Shown: positions 12,986 to 24,527 of the stretch, piece by piece
Numbering within the stretch: position 1 is the stretch's first letter
How the letters are laid out: each line of letters opens with the position of its first letter
NCBI RefSeq assembly: GCF_019578655.1
Contig: NC_063259.1
Coordinates: forward strand, 24,291,277-24,355,276
Source: Ricinus communis
Lineage: Eukaryota > Streptophyta > Magnoliopsida > Malpighiales > Euphorbiaceae
DNA length: 64,000 nucleotides
Direction: 5' to 3'
Notes under the pieces: model-generated
What the model saw: only the letters and a program-made list of their open reading frames with translations
Told to the model about the DNA's origin: nothing
Databases searched by the model: none
Translations under genes and position numbers: made by a program

Positions 12986-14311
12986 TGAATTTTGAGAGTT
13001 ATTAATCATATTTTGATGATTACAAATAATTAAGAATGACTAATTTTATGTTTGAGTATTTATGTGCAAGGAAAGAAAATAGGTTCTTTTAAGACAAGGC
13101 GGATTTATACCCATGAACTTTTATTCACGGCCGTGAGACATCAGTTTCCTAGGAATAAAGAATTCTCACCTCAAATAGCAAAAATAATTGTAGCGTTCAA
13201 GATATCATTCCTAGTCGTGAAAACGAGAATTCACGATCGTGAAGAAATATTCACGTTCGTGAAAATGATCTCTTCCTCAGAATTAGAAGATACCACAGAA
13301 GGGTTTACGAGGAGAGATCCCAATCTGTGAATGAGATCTTTCCAACCGTGAAGAATAATTCACGCTCTAAAAACTGATCTTCTCCTTAAAACTTGAAAAA
13401 TACTACAGAAGAGTTTACGGAGAAAGTTCTCAAGCCGTAAACACGAATTTCCGGCCGTGAACAGATTTTTCCAGTCGTGAAGGTTCACGCCCGTAAATGA
13501 TAAAAACTCTCCAAGTCTTCAAAGAATCACAGAAGAGCTTATGGCCAAAGTTTTCAAGCTGTGAAACCAAAGTTTCCCGCTGTGAACTTTGTTCATGGCT
13601 GTGAAAGCAATTTACACTGCCGTGAAGAAACATTCACGACCATGATGGGTTCCAGCTTTTCAAATATATTTTCCGTGCTGATTGTTTCACTGCCATAAAG
13701 AATTATTCACGCCCATGAAACTGCATTTGTGGCAGTTGTTGAAACAATTGCATTTAATAAGGATGCAACGACTCTATTTCACTTAAAAGTATTTAAACAT
13801 AATTTCTAAGTGTTCTAGATTAAGCAAGAGTATTTATCTTGAACCCCCATTTGCATTTACTCTCAGCAATTCAAAATCTTCATCTTTTTATATTGTATTA
13901 AAAATTCAAATTTGTGATTGAATCTTTGGGTAGTTGAGTATTAAATTCTTATATTTAAAGCTTAAAAGGTAAAACTAAGTGTTTGGATAAGGGATTAAAA
14001 GCTCTTGTAATTAAAATTGAAAATCTTAGATTGTGTTAGAGTGTAAGCCTAGGAAAATACTTGATTAAAGTGTGAGCCTTTGGGAAAACAGTAGGTTTAT
14101 CTTTAGCTTTGTAAAAAATCACAAATAGAATTAGGTTTGTAATTCTATTTGATAGTGGAAATCTCAAGAAAATTTTTCAGAAAAGGATGTAAGCAAGAGT
14201 TGGTCGAACTACTATAAATTTTTAATGTTGTGAGTTGTATTTGATTTTCTATTTTTGATTTAGTTTGTTTTAATTTTTATTTTCAACCAATTCACTTTCT
14301 CTTAGTTGCCA
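12985..14311 (+). mobile_element. Probable solo LTR of a Copia (SIRE-like) retrotransposon
   Basis: The 5' part has 'attttgatgattacaaat' followed by 'tttgagtatttatgtgcaagg', the typical opening of SIRE/Maximus-type Copia LTRs. The 3' part (14030-14220) has 'gtgtaagcctaggaaaa', a TTGTAA-type spacer, 'ggatgtaagcaagagttgg' and 'cgaactactataaat', the typical LTR tail around the polyadenylation region. No gag-pol sequence flanks it and I find no second LTR, so a solo or degraded LTR is the simplest reading. Boundaries are approximate: I could not find a convincing 5-bp target duplication. The middle is occupied by a palindrome-rich repeat array (13120-13720), listed separately. Lineage assignment is from memory of family motifs. 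Confidence 0.6.
13120..13720. repeat. Array of TTCACGGCCGTGAA-like palindromes inside the LTR
   Basis: More than a dozen imperfect copies of a 'ttcacg-nn-cgtgaa' palindrome occur, for example 'attcacggccgtgag', 'attcacgatcgtgaa', 'attcacgttcgtgaa', 'ccggccgtgaac' and 'ttcacgaccatga'. They are embedded in a higher-order repeat of roughly 110-125 bp marked by 'cacagaagggtttacgagg' at 13294, 'tacagaagagtttacggag' at 13404 and 'cacagaagagcttatggcc' at 13528. Each higher-order unit begins with a 'gatctcttcctc / gatcttctcctt / aactctccaagt' segment. GC and CpG content is far above that of the surroundings. Confidence 0.85.
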
Positions 14312-16972
14312 CTAGAATTATATATATAATTAAAATTATATTTAGATTTATTAATAATATATGTTAAATAGAAGGACTTATAAAATTAATAAATTATTTA
14401 AAACAATAGCAATTTTATAGTTAAATAAATAGGATTATAATGATAAAGGGAAAACCGACTCTAATTAGGATTCAGGCAGAGGTAGAAGTTGTCTTAACTC
14501 TACAAAATCAGCCTTACAGGGAGAAGATTACCGACTCTGCTTGCAACATTATTTTTATGAGAACCATATATATCGACTGCCCTTTTTATTATTATTATTA
14601 TTTTGTTAATTGAAGAAGAAGAAGAAGAAGAAAGAAAGAAAGAAACAGAATGAACTTTTCATTTACTAAAAATAAGTTATAGTTTGAACTTTTAGCCCCT
14701 CGTCCAGTTACCTCCTAAACTTATGCGGGTTGATCAAATCTTAACTTTCTCATCAAATTCTATTTATAATTCAAATAAACCAAATTAGAAGTTGATATTG
14801 GGGGATTCAGTATCATCAATCAATCAGGAAAATGATTCAACATTGATGCCAGGTGCTGAAATGGGAACCGTGGTGGAAAGACGATCCTGATAAGAGTGTA
14901 GATATAGAGTGGAGAACGGTGAAGCCATCTTTCACTTTCATTGTTACAATCAAAAGAAATATAGTGTTCACTAATACATTGACCACCCAATTCTACTGTG
15001 AAAACAAATGAAGATTCTACAATCTCTAATCCCTATTAAAGACGAGGGAATCAGTGAAGCCATAATTAGGACTTGCAAATGGGGTTTACTTGCTCTGGTA
15101 GAATTACTGGTTACTGATCTGGAAAGACTTGTTTTGCTTTCCCTTTTCTTTAAAAGAAATTTTGCTTTCGTCTCCTGTTCTGCTCCTCCCTTTTGAAGTG
15201 ATAGAAAGATACTTCCAAGCTGCACTACCAAACACAAGTGATCATCTTCATGATGAAGAAATTGTTTTAGTACATGTGCATTATTGTACTTTGCAAACTG
15301 CAATCCTTCTACCCCTTTTGTTATAAAGCTTCAGACATCTTTACATTCATTATCTTCCAACTTTATAACGATGGTGCCCAACTGACATTTCATTTAAATG
15401 ACCTTAATCATCATGAAAACAGAAGTAAAGATTGCACTCAAACTTGCAAGTTTCCTTTGCCTTTTACCCCTCTCATTAACTAGTAATTATCCCAAATGAT
15501 GTGTAAGATGGTGACACTATACCTGCTTTTTGTGCTTAACCTTTTAAGTCAGAATATGCTTTAAGCAACTTCATTTCAAAATTCTTCTACTGTTTATTGC
15601 AACAAGATTTTCTTCCAATTCAACTTTCCCCTTTTTTCTGGGGAAAAGGTTTTTTTTTTTTTTTTTAACAAAAAAAGGAGAAAGAGAAGTCCAGTTGGCT
15701 TCCACATTCCAGGTGACAGTAAACGGACATTAAAAGGATGAAATATTGTGTTATCGTGGACAGAATAGCTTGCTGAGGCAGCAGAAAAAAGGAAGTGGAA
15801 AATAAAAAATAAATCCATAAAAAAGCTAAATGATAATCCACCTAAGATGCCAGGCCAAAATATATTTCCTCAATTGCAAGAAACATGGATGTTACTCCTA
15901 AATGTACCAAGTGTGCAACAAGGGATTCCCCCCAACAAAATACAACTTCTATTGCGCACTAGCAAGTAGTAAACCAACAAATTCTTTAAAAAGGCCTATC
16001 TAAACAAGGAAGCTCACATGTTCAAAGTTATAAAACATAATCTAAAACACCTCCCAGCAACAATATCTGGCCTCAATGCTCAGTGTTCTGGTGGATGTTG
16101 AAGCCAATCAACTTACTAGCTCAGTCTTACCAACAGCAGCACTTTTTGGTGTTAGACATATTGTTTAAAGTTTTCAGCCATTTTTTCTGTGAGAATACCA
16201 CTAGCCAACTGGTGATGCCACCGCTCTTCTAGTCATTAAAAATCAATAGTTTAGATGTTGTTCAATAAGAAATTCCCTTCCCATTACTCCTTTCCAAAGA
16301 AAGGTTGCACAAAAGGAAAGAACAGAAATAATAAACAGAACATAGGAGTCCACTAATAGTCTCAGAACTTGCTAAAAAAAATTTCTTTCTTCTTTTTTTA
16401 GCCATCTTAAATTTGTAATCCACTGCTTTGCCAAATTATGCTATTCAAGATTAGGTATACTTTCCTTTTTAGTCTAACGATGAAAGAGATAATGGATTCA
16501 TGAAAATGACTATGTCAATGAAATTCATCTTTGCAGTCCCAGCTGTAGTGATATAAACCTTAAATAAATAAAATTCTTTGTTTTAGTAAGGTTGAAGTAC
16601 ATTGTCAAGAAGAGATCAGACTATATTGAATCTGAAAGTCCAAACTGTATCCCTATAAACAATAAAATGAGTCTTAGAAAGCACCTCTGTGGATAAGATA
16701 AAATTCCAGATATCCAATGAAGAAATATCAGAAGAAATTAGAATACAGAATCACTGAAAAAACATAAACATTATTGCAACAAAATTTCCCCAAGAGTGCA
16801 AATCAGTCATATCAATATTCTTATACTCTCACTCAAACATAATGTATATCATGAAGAATATCATTATCCACACTGGGAAACAAACTCAATAGAACAGCAA
16901 TATCTACATCCTAAACAAACTAATGCTGAAATTAAAATGTCAAAAAACATACGCGACAAAATGTATTACCCA
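14312..16972. other. Intergenic region, probably including the 3' UTR of the RING-H2 gene
   Basis: No gene is supported. Simple repeats are a GAA/GAAA run at about 14608-14645 and a T-run at about 15650-15668. The stretch immediately below 16973 would be the 3' UTR of the minus-strand RING-H2 gene. Short frames at 14971-15326 and 15594-15818 lack any recognisable motif. Confidence 0.45.
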
Positions 16973-18418
16973 TCAAAGGTGATGACCAACAGCAACAGCT
17001 CTTTGTGCTGCTTTCCTTCGTTCATAATCAGCATCATCTGTGGGCAACTCATATCGACATACGGGACAAGTATTCCTAATCCCCAGCCATGGCAAAATGC
17101 AGTCCCCATGATATCGATGCGTGCATGGTAACTGCTTTGCTTTCTCCCCAACATTAATCTCATCCTTGCAAACAGCACAGAGTGCATTGTTACTCTCTAC
17201 GTCCTCTTTTGTCAAAACCACAGACGGAAGCTTCTCAACAACAGATTTAGCTGCCGGAGGACGAACAATCAATGAATTCTCATTTTCAGCAAATTGACCA
17301 AACAACATCTCATACTCAGCAGTGTAAATATAATCATCATGATCCCCAAAATACGGCTCAGCATTACGATCATCATGGTCATGATCAGCATGCGAATCCA
17401 AATTGTTAGCATTCAATAAAACTTCCCATTCCAAATTCCCGAAGCCTCCAACCCTCTCTACATTAACCATATCCTCAGGTGCAATTACAGGTTAAATTGA
17501 TAAAGAGACAGAGGCAGCCTCCTCATCATCAACAAACATACTTAGAACTTCCCGTTCATCAACACGACCATCAACTTCCTCCCACTCAAAATCCTCATTA
17601 TTTTCCCTATGATCCTCCAATTGAAGTGAATCCCAGCAAAGAGGAATTGTAACGCTGGCATCTTCCTCCTCATCATCAACATAATCATCAAAACTATTAC
17701 AATTATTTCCTAAATTCACATCATCTAATTCATCCCCTGAATTCAATTCAATAGCTAAAGTATTTTCATTATCCTCGGAATCGGAATCAGACCCAAACCC
17801 AACAACCCGAATAGCATTTGAATGAAAGCTTACAGTAGACTCAGCCTCACAAGATTGTAACCCAGAAAGCCTTCTTTCAATGAAGAAATCATCTTCATCA
17901 TTGTTATCATTAATGATAATACTATTATTACCATTATTGTGGCTGTTTATATTTTGAAACTCATAATTCTCTAAACCAAACCCTAATCCTAAATCGAAGT
18001 CTAAATGATCCATTCCTAATTCACAAACACCGAAATCAGAGTCATTAATTGAATCAGATACCAAATGGGAAGTGGAACCCATTACCTGAGACTGTTCGAC
18101 TCGCTGTTGAAAAAGATCCATAACGAAAGTTACTTGATTTTCGCGGTCTAGAAGATCGGCCCCACCCAAAATTACTGACTCCGGATCTGAAACATCACCG
18201 TCTTCGGGAATTATGTTGAAAGTATTTTCCTGGGAAAGTGGGTCGTGCAGTGCGGAAGAAGAAGAAGAAGAAGATGAGGAAAAGAGAGGAAAGTATGGTT
18301 CGGTTGTTAGGCTACGGTGGGGGTTGCGACGTCGGTGGTGGTGGAGGTGCAGAGAGGAGTCGTCGTCGGGATCGTGGTAGAGGTGGCGGTGGCGGTGAAG
18401 GAATGAAATATTTGCCAT
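16973..18418 (-). pseudogene. RING-H2 E3 ubiquitin ligase gene with one in-frame stop codon
   Basis: An intronless frame starts at the ATG on 18418 and reads 308 aa to a TAA at 17492-17494. The same frame then continues through seven codons (PVIAPED) into MVNVERVGGF and on to a stop at 16973, about 481 codons in all. The first part is Ser/His/Asp/Glu-rich. The second has EWEVLL, EYEMLFGQF and PPAAKSVVEKLPSV, followed by a complete RING-H2 (17057-17179): CAVC, then LPC-T-H-R-Y-H-GDC, then CPVC. That layout is the CIP8/RING1-like family of plant E3 ligases, where the zinc-binding RING is essential for recruiting E2. A single C-to-A change (TCA to TAA) would explain the stop. An intron spanning it would need to be about 40 nt, too short for plants. 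It could be a null allele, a sequencing error, readthrough, or translation restart at 17470. Confidence 0.85.
18258..18280. repeat. GAA trinucleotide run encoding a poly-Ser tract
   Basis: The plus strand reads repeated 'gaa' ending 'gatgagg'. On the minus strand this gives the run of about ten serines near residue 50 of the RING-H2 protein. Length variation here would change the protein without shifting the frame. Confidence 0.8.
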
Positions 18419-18820
18419 TTTCGCTTTTATTCTTTATTTTTTTCCGGAAAAAGAGAGAGCTTTTTCTTTTGGATGAAATTTTGAAGTTGAGAATTGTGTG
18501 GATTTTGAGTTTTTCATTTCATTTCTTATGCTAAATGAAAAAGATGGCGCTGAAGCTGTGGGTAATTGTCACCATTAGCCCCTGAATTTATACGTTTTTA
18601 TATTCATATCCTCAATTTTCTATTTATTTCTTAAAAGTCCTGAATTGTGACGGGGTGACAAATGAATGGGTTTGGGCAAGTAGGGTAGGTAGGTTATCAA
18701 TTAGCTATTTATCTCTTAAATTATGGCTATTTATTTAACGGGTTCAATTGCCACGACGGCGATCTTTGTTTATTTTTCTTAAAAGAATTTACTTAAATTT
18801 ATATAATTCATACAAATCTT

Positions 18821-18860
<40 letters not shown>

Positions 18861-19985
18861 ATTATTTTTAATATTCTTAAGAAAAATATTATTAATATAT
18901 TATAATTATTATTGTGACCATATTTTTTAATTTAAAATTTTTTATATATTATATATAGATTCGCTTATAAAAAATAGATATTTTTATATTTATTAATGAA
19001 TATTTATATTCGATGTTACTCGTTTATAAATGACACATTTTTTAATTATGATCCATTTACCTTTTGTGCATTAATCATTATCATCCATACCTATAAAATA
19101 GAGGGAGGTTAGAATGAATAAATGGGCAATAGTAAATTGATTCTCTTATTGGCTTTTCAGCTCCATTTCTATAAACTCAACTGTTACCTTGATCTCGCCC
19201 TGCCCCAATCTCTGCCTTGCCTTATCCAATATTAGCTAGCATTTCAAAACACTTAACAAAATTGAGTATTCTATGATTTTTGTACTATCATGCTTTGATA
19301 TCCCTTGTGCAATCTATTGCCACTTTTTAGTCAAAACCCCTCTTCTTATTAATGTCACTGAATTCCAAACACGAATTTATTGATCCAGTTGGTAGTTATT
19401 CAAGCTTCATTTCACAAGCTAAGGAAATACTTCAAGCCTTCAACAATATACAATAAATAGTTAGGCACCATTAAATTCTGTCTCCAATTAATTCTCAGTA
19501 AATAGACAGACTTTGAATGATGTGAAATGCAAACCTTCTAACAATGACCTACACATTGTATGCCTCTTTTGAAAGTTACCCAAAGTCCTATGTTTTAAAA
19601 AGTTCTTATATAGATTTGGTGTGTATATCATAGGAGAGTGACACGTATGTATTAGTGTTTTATATTTTAGTACCAAATGTTTTACTATGTATATATGAGT
19701 GTTTTACATTTTAACATCGAATATTTTATCGATAAAAATACGATTTCACAAAGAGATAATACAAAATTGACATATGCATTGCTTAGCCAAGGCTTTATTG
19801 GAGCTCATTCTGATTAATCTTTACTTATCAAGTAACCGATTCTGCTTTAATTCTGCTGTGATTTTGGCAAGTAGTGGTATAGGTTCCAGATCTCATTAGC
19901 CAACCATTTCTTACATTTTGAAACAAAAAAAAAAAAGTTAAACATTCTTACATGATCAATTTAAAAAACAAGGAATTGGGTTAAA
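18419..19985. other. Intergenic region upstream of the RING-H2 gene
   Basis: It contains the minus-strand promoter and 5' UTR of the RING-H2 gene just above 18418, then AT-rich sequence with a long TA run at 18823-18857. No protein-coding gene is supported. Confidence 0.5.
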
Positions 19986-19989
19986 TTGA

Positions 19990-20360
19990 AATCCTTTTGG
20001 AGGGATTGGGAGTGTCCAAATCCAAGTCTGGCAGCAACTTTTGTCAGAGAAAGTACTGCACTTATATCTTGGAAATCTAAGACGCAGCATACAACATCCG
20101 GGTCCCTTTCAGAAGCTAAATACAGAGGCCATTGCTGCAGTAACTTATCAGCTTCAGCGGTTGAAATAGTAGCTGCAACATCCTCACATTCCGTAAGTGA
20201 TTCGTGACAGACTGATCCAAAGGAGCAGTTCGATGAGGAGGGAGAGTGCATAGGGAAAAGAACAAGATGCCTGAACAAAAAGCGGCACCTGCCAAGCTAG
20301 AAAATCATATGGTTGGATGCAAGGACAAAGCACATAAAGGTTGATGATGCATCTAATGCT
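19990..20360 (+). pseudogene. Copia retrotransposon pol fragment (RNase H C-terminus)
   Basis: The frame starting near 19986 reads a piece closely resembling the Copia RNase H signature: an SFWRDWECP-like start, then ALISWKSKTQHTTSGSLSEAKYRG (20064-20135). This corresponds to the usual (V/I)SWKSKKQ...SS(A/T)EAEYRA block. In the same frame 112 codons downstream, RTKHIKVD (20322-20345) matches the RTKHI(E/D)VD motif that follows in this enzyme. A stop at 20205-20207 and loss of intermediate residues show it is dead. No LTRs are evident next to it. Confidence 0.75.
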
Positions 20361-22455
20361 GAAGTGCAGACATGATACGCTGAGTGTAAGATCAAGTGTT
20401 AAGAGACACTATCAAAGCTTCTATACATGTGCTGAAATGTAACCAGTTTGTTTCTTTCTTTTCCCCGATTATGAATAGAAATATTTAGTTAGAATTGTGA
20501 CTTTAGCACACCTGTCGTATATAATCCAATTCTATGAATAATTAATATTAGAGTTTCATTTTACCGGTTTCACGTAACATATAATTATATATCATTTATT
20601 CTTTTAGTGAAGTGTATATTTAAAATTAATTTTAAAAATTTTACAAATAATAAAATATTAATTTTAAAAATTTTACAAATAATAAAATATTATTTTTAAA
20701 AATTTAATATAGTTATATATTTAAAAATTTAAGTTTAAAATTTTAATTAAATTAAAAAATTATTATTGTGTTTCGTCTGTGTGCATATATATACACACGA
20801 ATCATTTAAAATTAATTACTATTGTTGATATCTCTCACAATTCACAATGCATGAGTATCACTTCGAATAAGCCAAAAGTCTGCAGTATATACTACATTTA
20901 TTATTATTGATAAATAAAGTGATGGATGTGTATAGCTTCCATGTGACCATGTTCCTCAAAGGCAACGCCAAGTTAACTTTCTTGAAATTGGTTTGAATGA
21001 AGGGAATTTATTCTAAATTTGCCAAAAAAAAACCAAAATGCCATTTTCCTCTTTCAAACTTGGAAATTTACAGTGACCAATATTATATATACAATATTAC
21101 TTGAGATCAGAATCCCTAAACTGAAAAAGTATCATTTCCCGTACACACAGTGGTACAAACTCAGCAACCAAAAAACAAAGGACACACCATATTCAGCTTC
21201 TATGGCGTTGCAGCTGCTTGCTTTTCGATTTTCTATTAGAGACATATATCCCTTACTGTTTCTCGAATCCTTATATCTTTTTTGATGCGGAAGATTTGTT
21301 AATTCATATAGGACATAATGATTAAGTGTACTAATATCTTTATAATCATTTAACTTAAGACAATGATTGTAACTAACCATCAATTAGGCGTAAAAGAATG
21401 TTCTTTTTCTTTCTTTCTGTCAAATAAACACTCCATCAAAAAGCTTGATCTATCAAATGAAAATAAATACTCCATAGAATGAAGTTACGCTCAGAATTTA
21501 TATACTAAGAGTATCTCAATCCATATGATATATCATATAAATTAGACTGATCATTACACTCAGCATTAAGATCTCACCGATTAATCTCTCGGACCGACTA
21601 TTCTTTGAAATTAGAAAGAAGAAAGAGAGAGAGAAAGACCAGTAGAGAAAAAGCTGTTTATTTCTTTGACCAAAGATTTTATATGTGAAAACATGCAGAT
21701 GTTTATATAGTTTGAATGAAGTATATGTTAGGGTAGCTAGCTCGTCATTTAACAACTATGATTTACAAACCCTAGATGGCTTCTATTTTTTAAATCTCAG
21801 TCAAACCCAACTAATTACTAATTAAATAATAACTTGATTAAGTATATGGACTTGTCTCTTAGACAAATAATTTAAAAAAAAAAAAAAAAACATGCTAGCT
21901 ATTTAATTAAGCGACTGTTAGCCCAGGTAGCTTCCACTAGTATAAGAAACCGTGCCAAATTAGCCAACTATAGCTAGACATTTCTGAATATCTCTTCTCA
22001 GTTCTCACTCTCACTTATTTTATAACCTTAGTACAGCAGTATATGAAATCATATTTTCACAAAAACTATATAATATACTCATTTATGGGGAGTAGAGCAG
22101 TAATGAAATTATAAAACCCAAAACCCTAGGTTTTGAATGTTGCCAATTTAATTAATTAATTGGCCACCAGGACAAACCCTAGCTCCTCGTTGCATGCATG
22201 GCGGCAGACAGGCGCTGAACACTCATATCTTCCATTCCACGCCATCATGCTCCTTTTTCCTAACAATTTTAAGCAAACCCACAAAAAGTACTATACAATA
22301 TACTTTTCTTATAAATTCAATTTTTCATCAATTTAAAGGTTTGAACGGTATTGCTTTTAGTTATATATTGAGTTTCCCTAAGTATGTGCACCCACATGTT
22401 TATTATTCTATACAAAGAAAGATGGAGACCCTAGCTTTGACCTGGTTTTGGACTC
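20361..22455. other. Intergenic region upstream of the RGF peptide gene
   Basis: No gene is supported. A 33-bp AT-rich unit ('aattttaaaaattttacaaataataaaatatt') is repeated nearly exactly twice at about 20627-20690. The last several hundred bases are the likely promoter of the RGF/GLV gene. The frames at 21019-21383 and 21516-21755 have no recognisable features. Confidence 0.45.
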
Positions 22456-22462
22456 TATAAAG
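22456..22462 (+). promoter_or_regulatory. Candidate TATA box of the RGF/GLV gene
   Basis: 'tataaag' sits about 95-100 bases upstream of the initiating ATG at 22557, a sensible distance for a start site near 22485-22490 and a 70-base leader. Confidence 0.5.
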
Positions 22463-22556
22463 ACCCTCTTACCTCCTTCAAGATGATTCCTCTCTTTTAT
22501 AATTAATTAACAAGAAGTTCAACATACCCAAAAGAAGAAAAGGAATTAAGAAGACA

Positions 22557-23080
22557 ATGGTGTCCACAAGGTTGAGCGGCTTTCTACTAGTGTTCATTAT
22601 GTTACATGTAAGAAACTCAACTGCCCTAATTACCCACCAAGGTACTTGAACCATTCCTTCAATTTCATGGTTATTTTGTGTACAATTATTACTATGTTTC
22701 TCGGATTCTTATTTTAATCTTTTGTAGGTAAGGAGAAAGCAATAGTTGCCAAGGAAGATGTGCTTGCAGTAGCAAAAAGCAGTTTGATAAATGCTCATGC
22801 TACCATGGCCGATGAAGTTAGTAATACAAAGCTTGGAGGAAGGAAAATGATGTTGAAAATGTTGTTGAAGAAAGATGAAGTTTTGAACACGGATGACACT
22901 AAGATTTCAGGTGCAGCTAATTTTGAAGATAGTTGTAAGAAAGGAATTCTGCGTGGAAACTGTAAATTGATGAGTAATAGGATAAGCTCTCATCCTTTGA
23001 ATGATAGAATGGTCGGCTTTACAACATTCAGCGCTGATTATCATGTGCCCAAATCTCACCCTCCTAAGAATAATCGGTGA
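22557..23080 (+). CDS. ROOT MERISTEM GROWTH FACTOR / GOLVEN (CLEL) peptide precursor, 145 aa
   Basis: Two exons, 22557-22641 and 22728-23080, join across a canonical 86-bp GT-AG intron to give 145 aa. Residues 1 to about 24 form a hydrophobic signal peptide (FLLVFIML core). The middle is variable and rich in charged residues. The extreme C-terminus carries DYHVPKSHPPKNN (132-144), which lines up with the RGF/GLV consensus DY..P..HPP+.N. In known members the DY motif directs tyrosine sulfation by TPST, a proline in this stretch is hydroxylated, and the secreted 13-mer is perceived by RGI/RGFR receptor kinases to maintain root meristem or gravitropic responses. One residue (Arg) follows the mature peptide. 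The intron after the signal peptide and the length fit the family. Which paralogue it is cannot be said. Confidence 0.88.
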
Positions 23081-24399
23081 GGAAGACAAGACGAGAAGCC
23101 CTCAGAAAGATAGCTTCGTGTTATCTTTTTCAATTTTGGTTTAGTTTCGTTTTTTATTTCGTTAGACTTATAGGCTTTCTAATACAAGTGCGGGAATATC
23201 TTACTTACTTGTATGTATGCAAATAGAGACTCTAACATTATAATTAAATAGAATTCCACTTTTCTTTGAAGATTTAAGAGTTTCTCTGTTTTTCTTTTTT
23301 TCTTTTTCTTTTTTTTTTGTTCGTTTTGTTTTGTTTCTCCTATAGGATTGGCCAGTAATTAAACACATTCAATTAGGATTGGAGACGGACCTGTCCTTGC
23401 TTGATAGTCTGTATTCACCAAGTCGAGAAGTTCATTATCACTATCAAGTCGACAAATTCTTAGTGATTCTGATTTCTCTGCCTCTGCCTTCAACAGTTTA
23501 CTTTCATTATAGATTAAGAAGAGCAGTTTCAAAAATCAATATCATAGAAGGAACAACAGTGTTCATATCTGTTGCTAATCCATCGGATAGAGTGGAAAAA
23601 CTTGTTGGTCTTTTAAGCTTTCTTGTGAGTTATGGAGGTGATTTTTTGAAGCATATGTACCCTTTCCTGCATACATCCGAAACATTCAAAATAATCAAAT
23701 TGATTGAGTCAACAACATGCTCAGGAAAAAAAATTATATAGAAACCATCTTTCATGTCAGTCCTTTTTCTTTTTTTTGTTTTATTTTGACAATTGATATT
23801 AGTTACTAAGTATACACTAATTAACATCCTTTTCCTTTTGCTGGCTCTTTCTTCTTGTCTTTTCATTTATTTATTCTTTTTTCTCCTTGTGGCTAACATT
23901 TATGAATTTTCGTAATGTGTTCTTGTAATTGTGTCTTGGGAAACATAATGACTTAATTAGTAGGGAAGCTAGTTGGCAGTTTCTTGCTGGGATGCTTACG
24001 ATAAAGTGTTGTTTTAATTTTTAGTTGATTACACAAGAGAATGGCCTCTCTTTAGATTACAATTGGCCACTCACTCAGAATTCGGTCTTCATGAAGTTAC
24101 GATTCTTTAACCCAATCAGAGTTAATTAACATATATTTGTGTTTGTATGTATGTATGTATCACATGGGGGCACCTAAGAAAAGAGAGATAAATAATAGCT
24201 AGTCATTCCAGCAAGGAAGAAGAGCTATGTTTGTGAGTGTTCGGGCCGTGTAAAATGTTGCCTGAATTGGAGTTAGGCCTAGGCCCAGGCCTTTAGACTC
24301 TCAACCAAAAACAACAAAAACAAAGGGAATAACATCACAATTTTTACGCGCAGCTCACAGAGCATCTCCCTTTAGAGCTTAAGAATTACACAATAGCAA
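23081..24399. other. Intergenic region between the RGF gene and UGT 1
   Basis: It holds the 3' UTR of the peptide gene and the distal promoter of the first UGT. A 120-codon frame at 23379-23741 begins with TTG, has no homology I recognise and is not called. Just upstream of the palindromic element lie 'ggcctaggcccaggcct' and related GGCCCA strings (about 24272-24292), resembling site-II-type elements; similar strings precede UGT 2. Confidence 0.45.
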
Positions 24400-24415
24400 A
24401 CGTCAGTCGTGACGT
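24400..24415 (+). promoter_or_regulatory. Palindromic TGACGT element upstream of UGT 1
   Basis: ACGTCA-GTCG-TGACGT is a 16-base inverted repeat of the TGACG core bound by TGA-class bZIP factors (as-1-like). It lies 113 bases before the ATG and just upstream of an AT-rich TATA candidate ('aatataag', about 24439). The same element with one base changed in the spacer lies upstream of the tandem paralogue (27374-27389), within a longer shared string starting 'atagcaaacgtcagtc'. Confidence 0.6.
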
Positions 24416-24527
24416 ATATCTGATCATCGAACAGCCAAATATAAGCACTTGTTTGTTGTTTCTTAACTCATTTAAAAGCAAGAAACTAAAACCAATCGTA
24501 TATCACTTTCCATTTGCCACCGTCACC

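Noticed and set aside
13120..13720. CRISPR-like regular repeats
   Set aside because: Repeats are imperfect, palindromic and unevenly spaced, in a plant nuclear LTR.
17470..17510. Intron that would remove the in-frame stop of the RING-H2 gene
   Set aside because: The only GT...AG pair spanning it is about 40 bases long, below the usual plant minimum, and this gene type is normally intronless here.
18238..18534. Arg/Gly-rich plus-strand frame
   Set aside because: It is the antisense shadow of the Ser/His/Asp-rich N-terminus of the RING-H2 gene.
23379..23741. 120-codon plus-strand frame after the RGF gene
   Set aside because: It begins at TTG, not ATG, and shows no family motif or supporting splice sites.
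24453..24527. 25-codon N-terminal extension of UGT copy 1
   Set aside because: The extension has no ATG. The ATG at 24528 has an optimal context and matches the family N-terminus.
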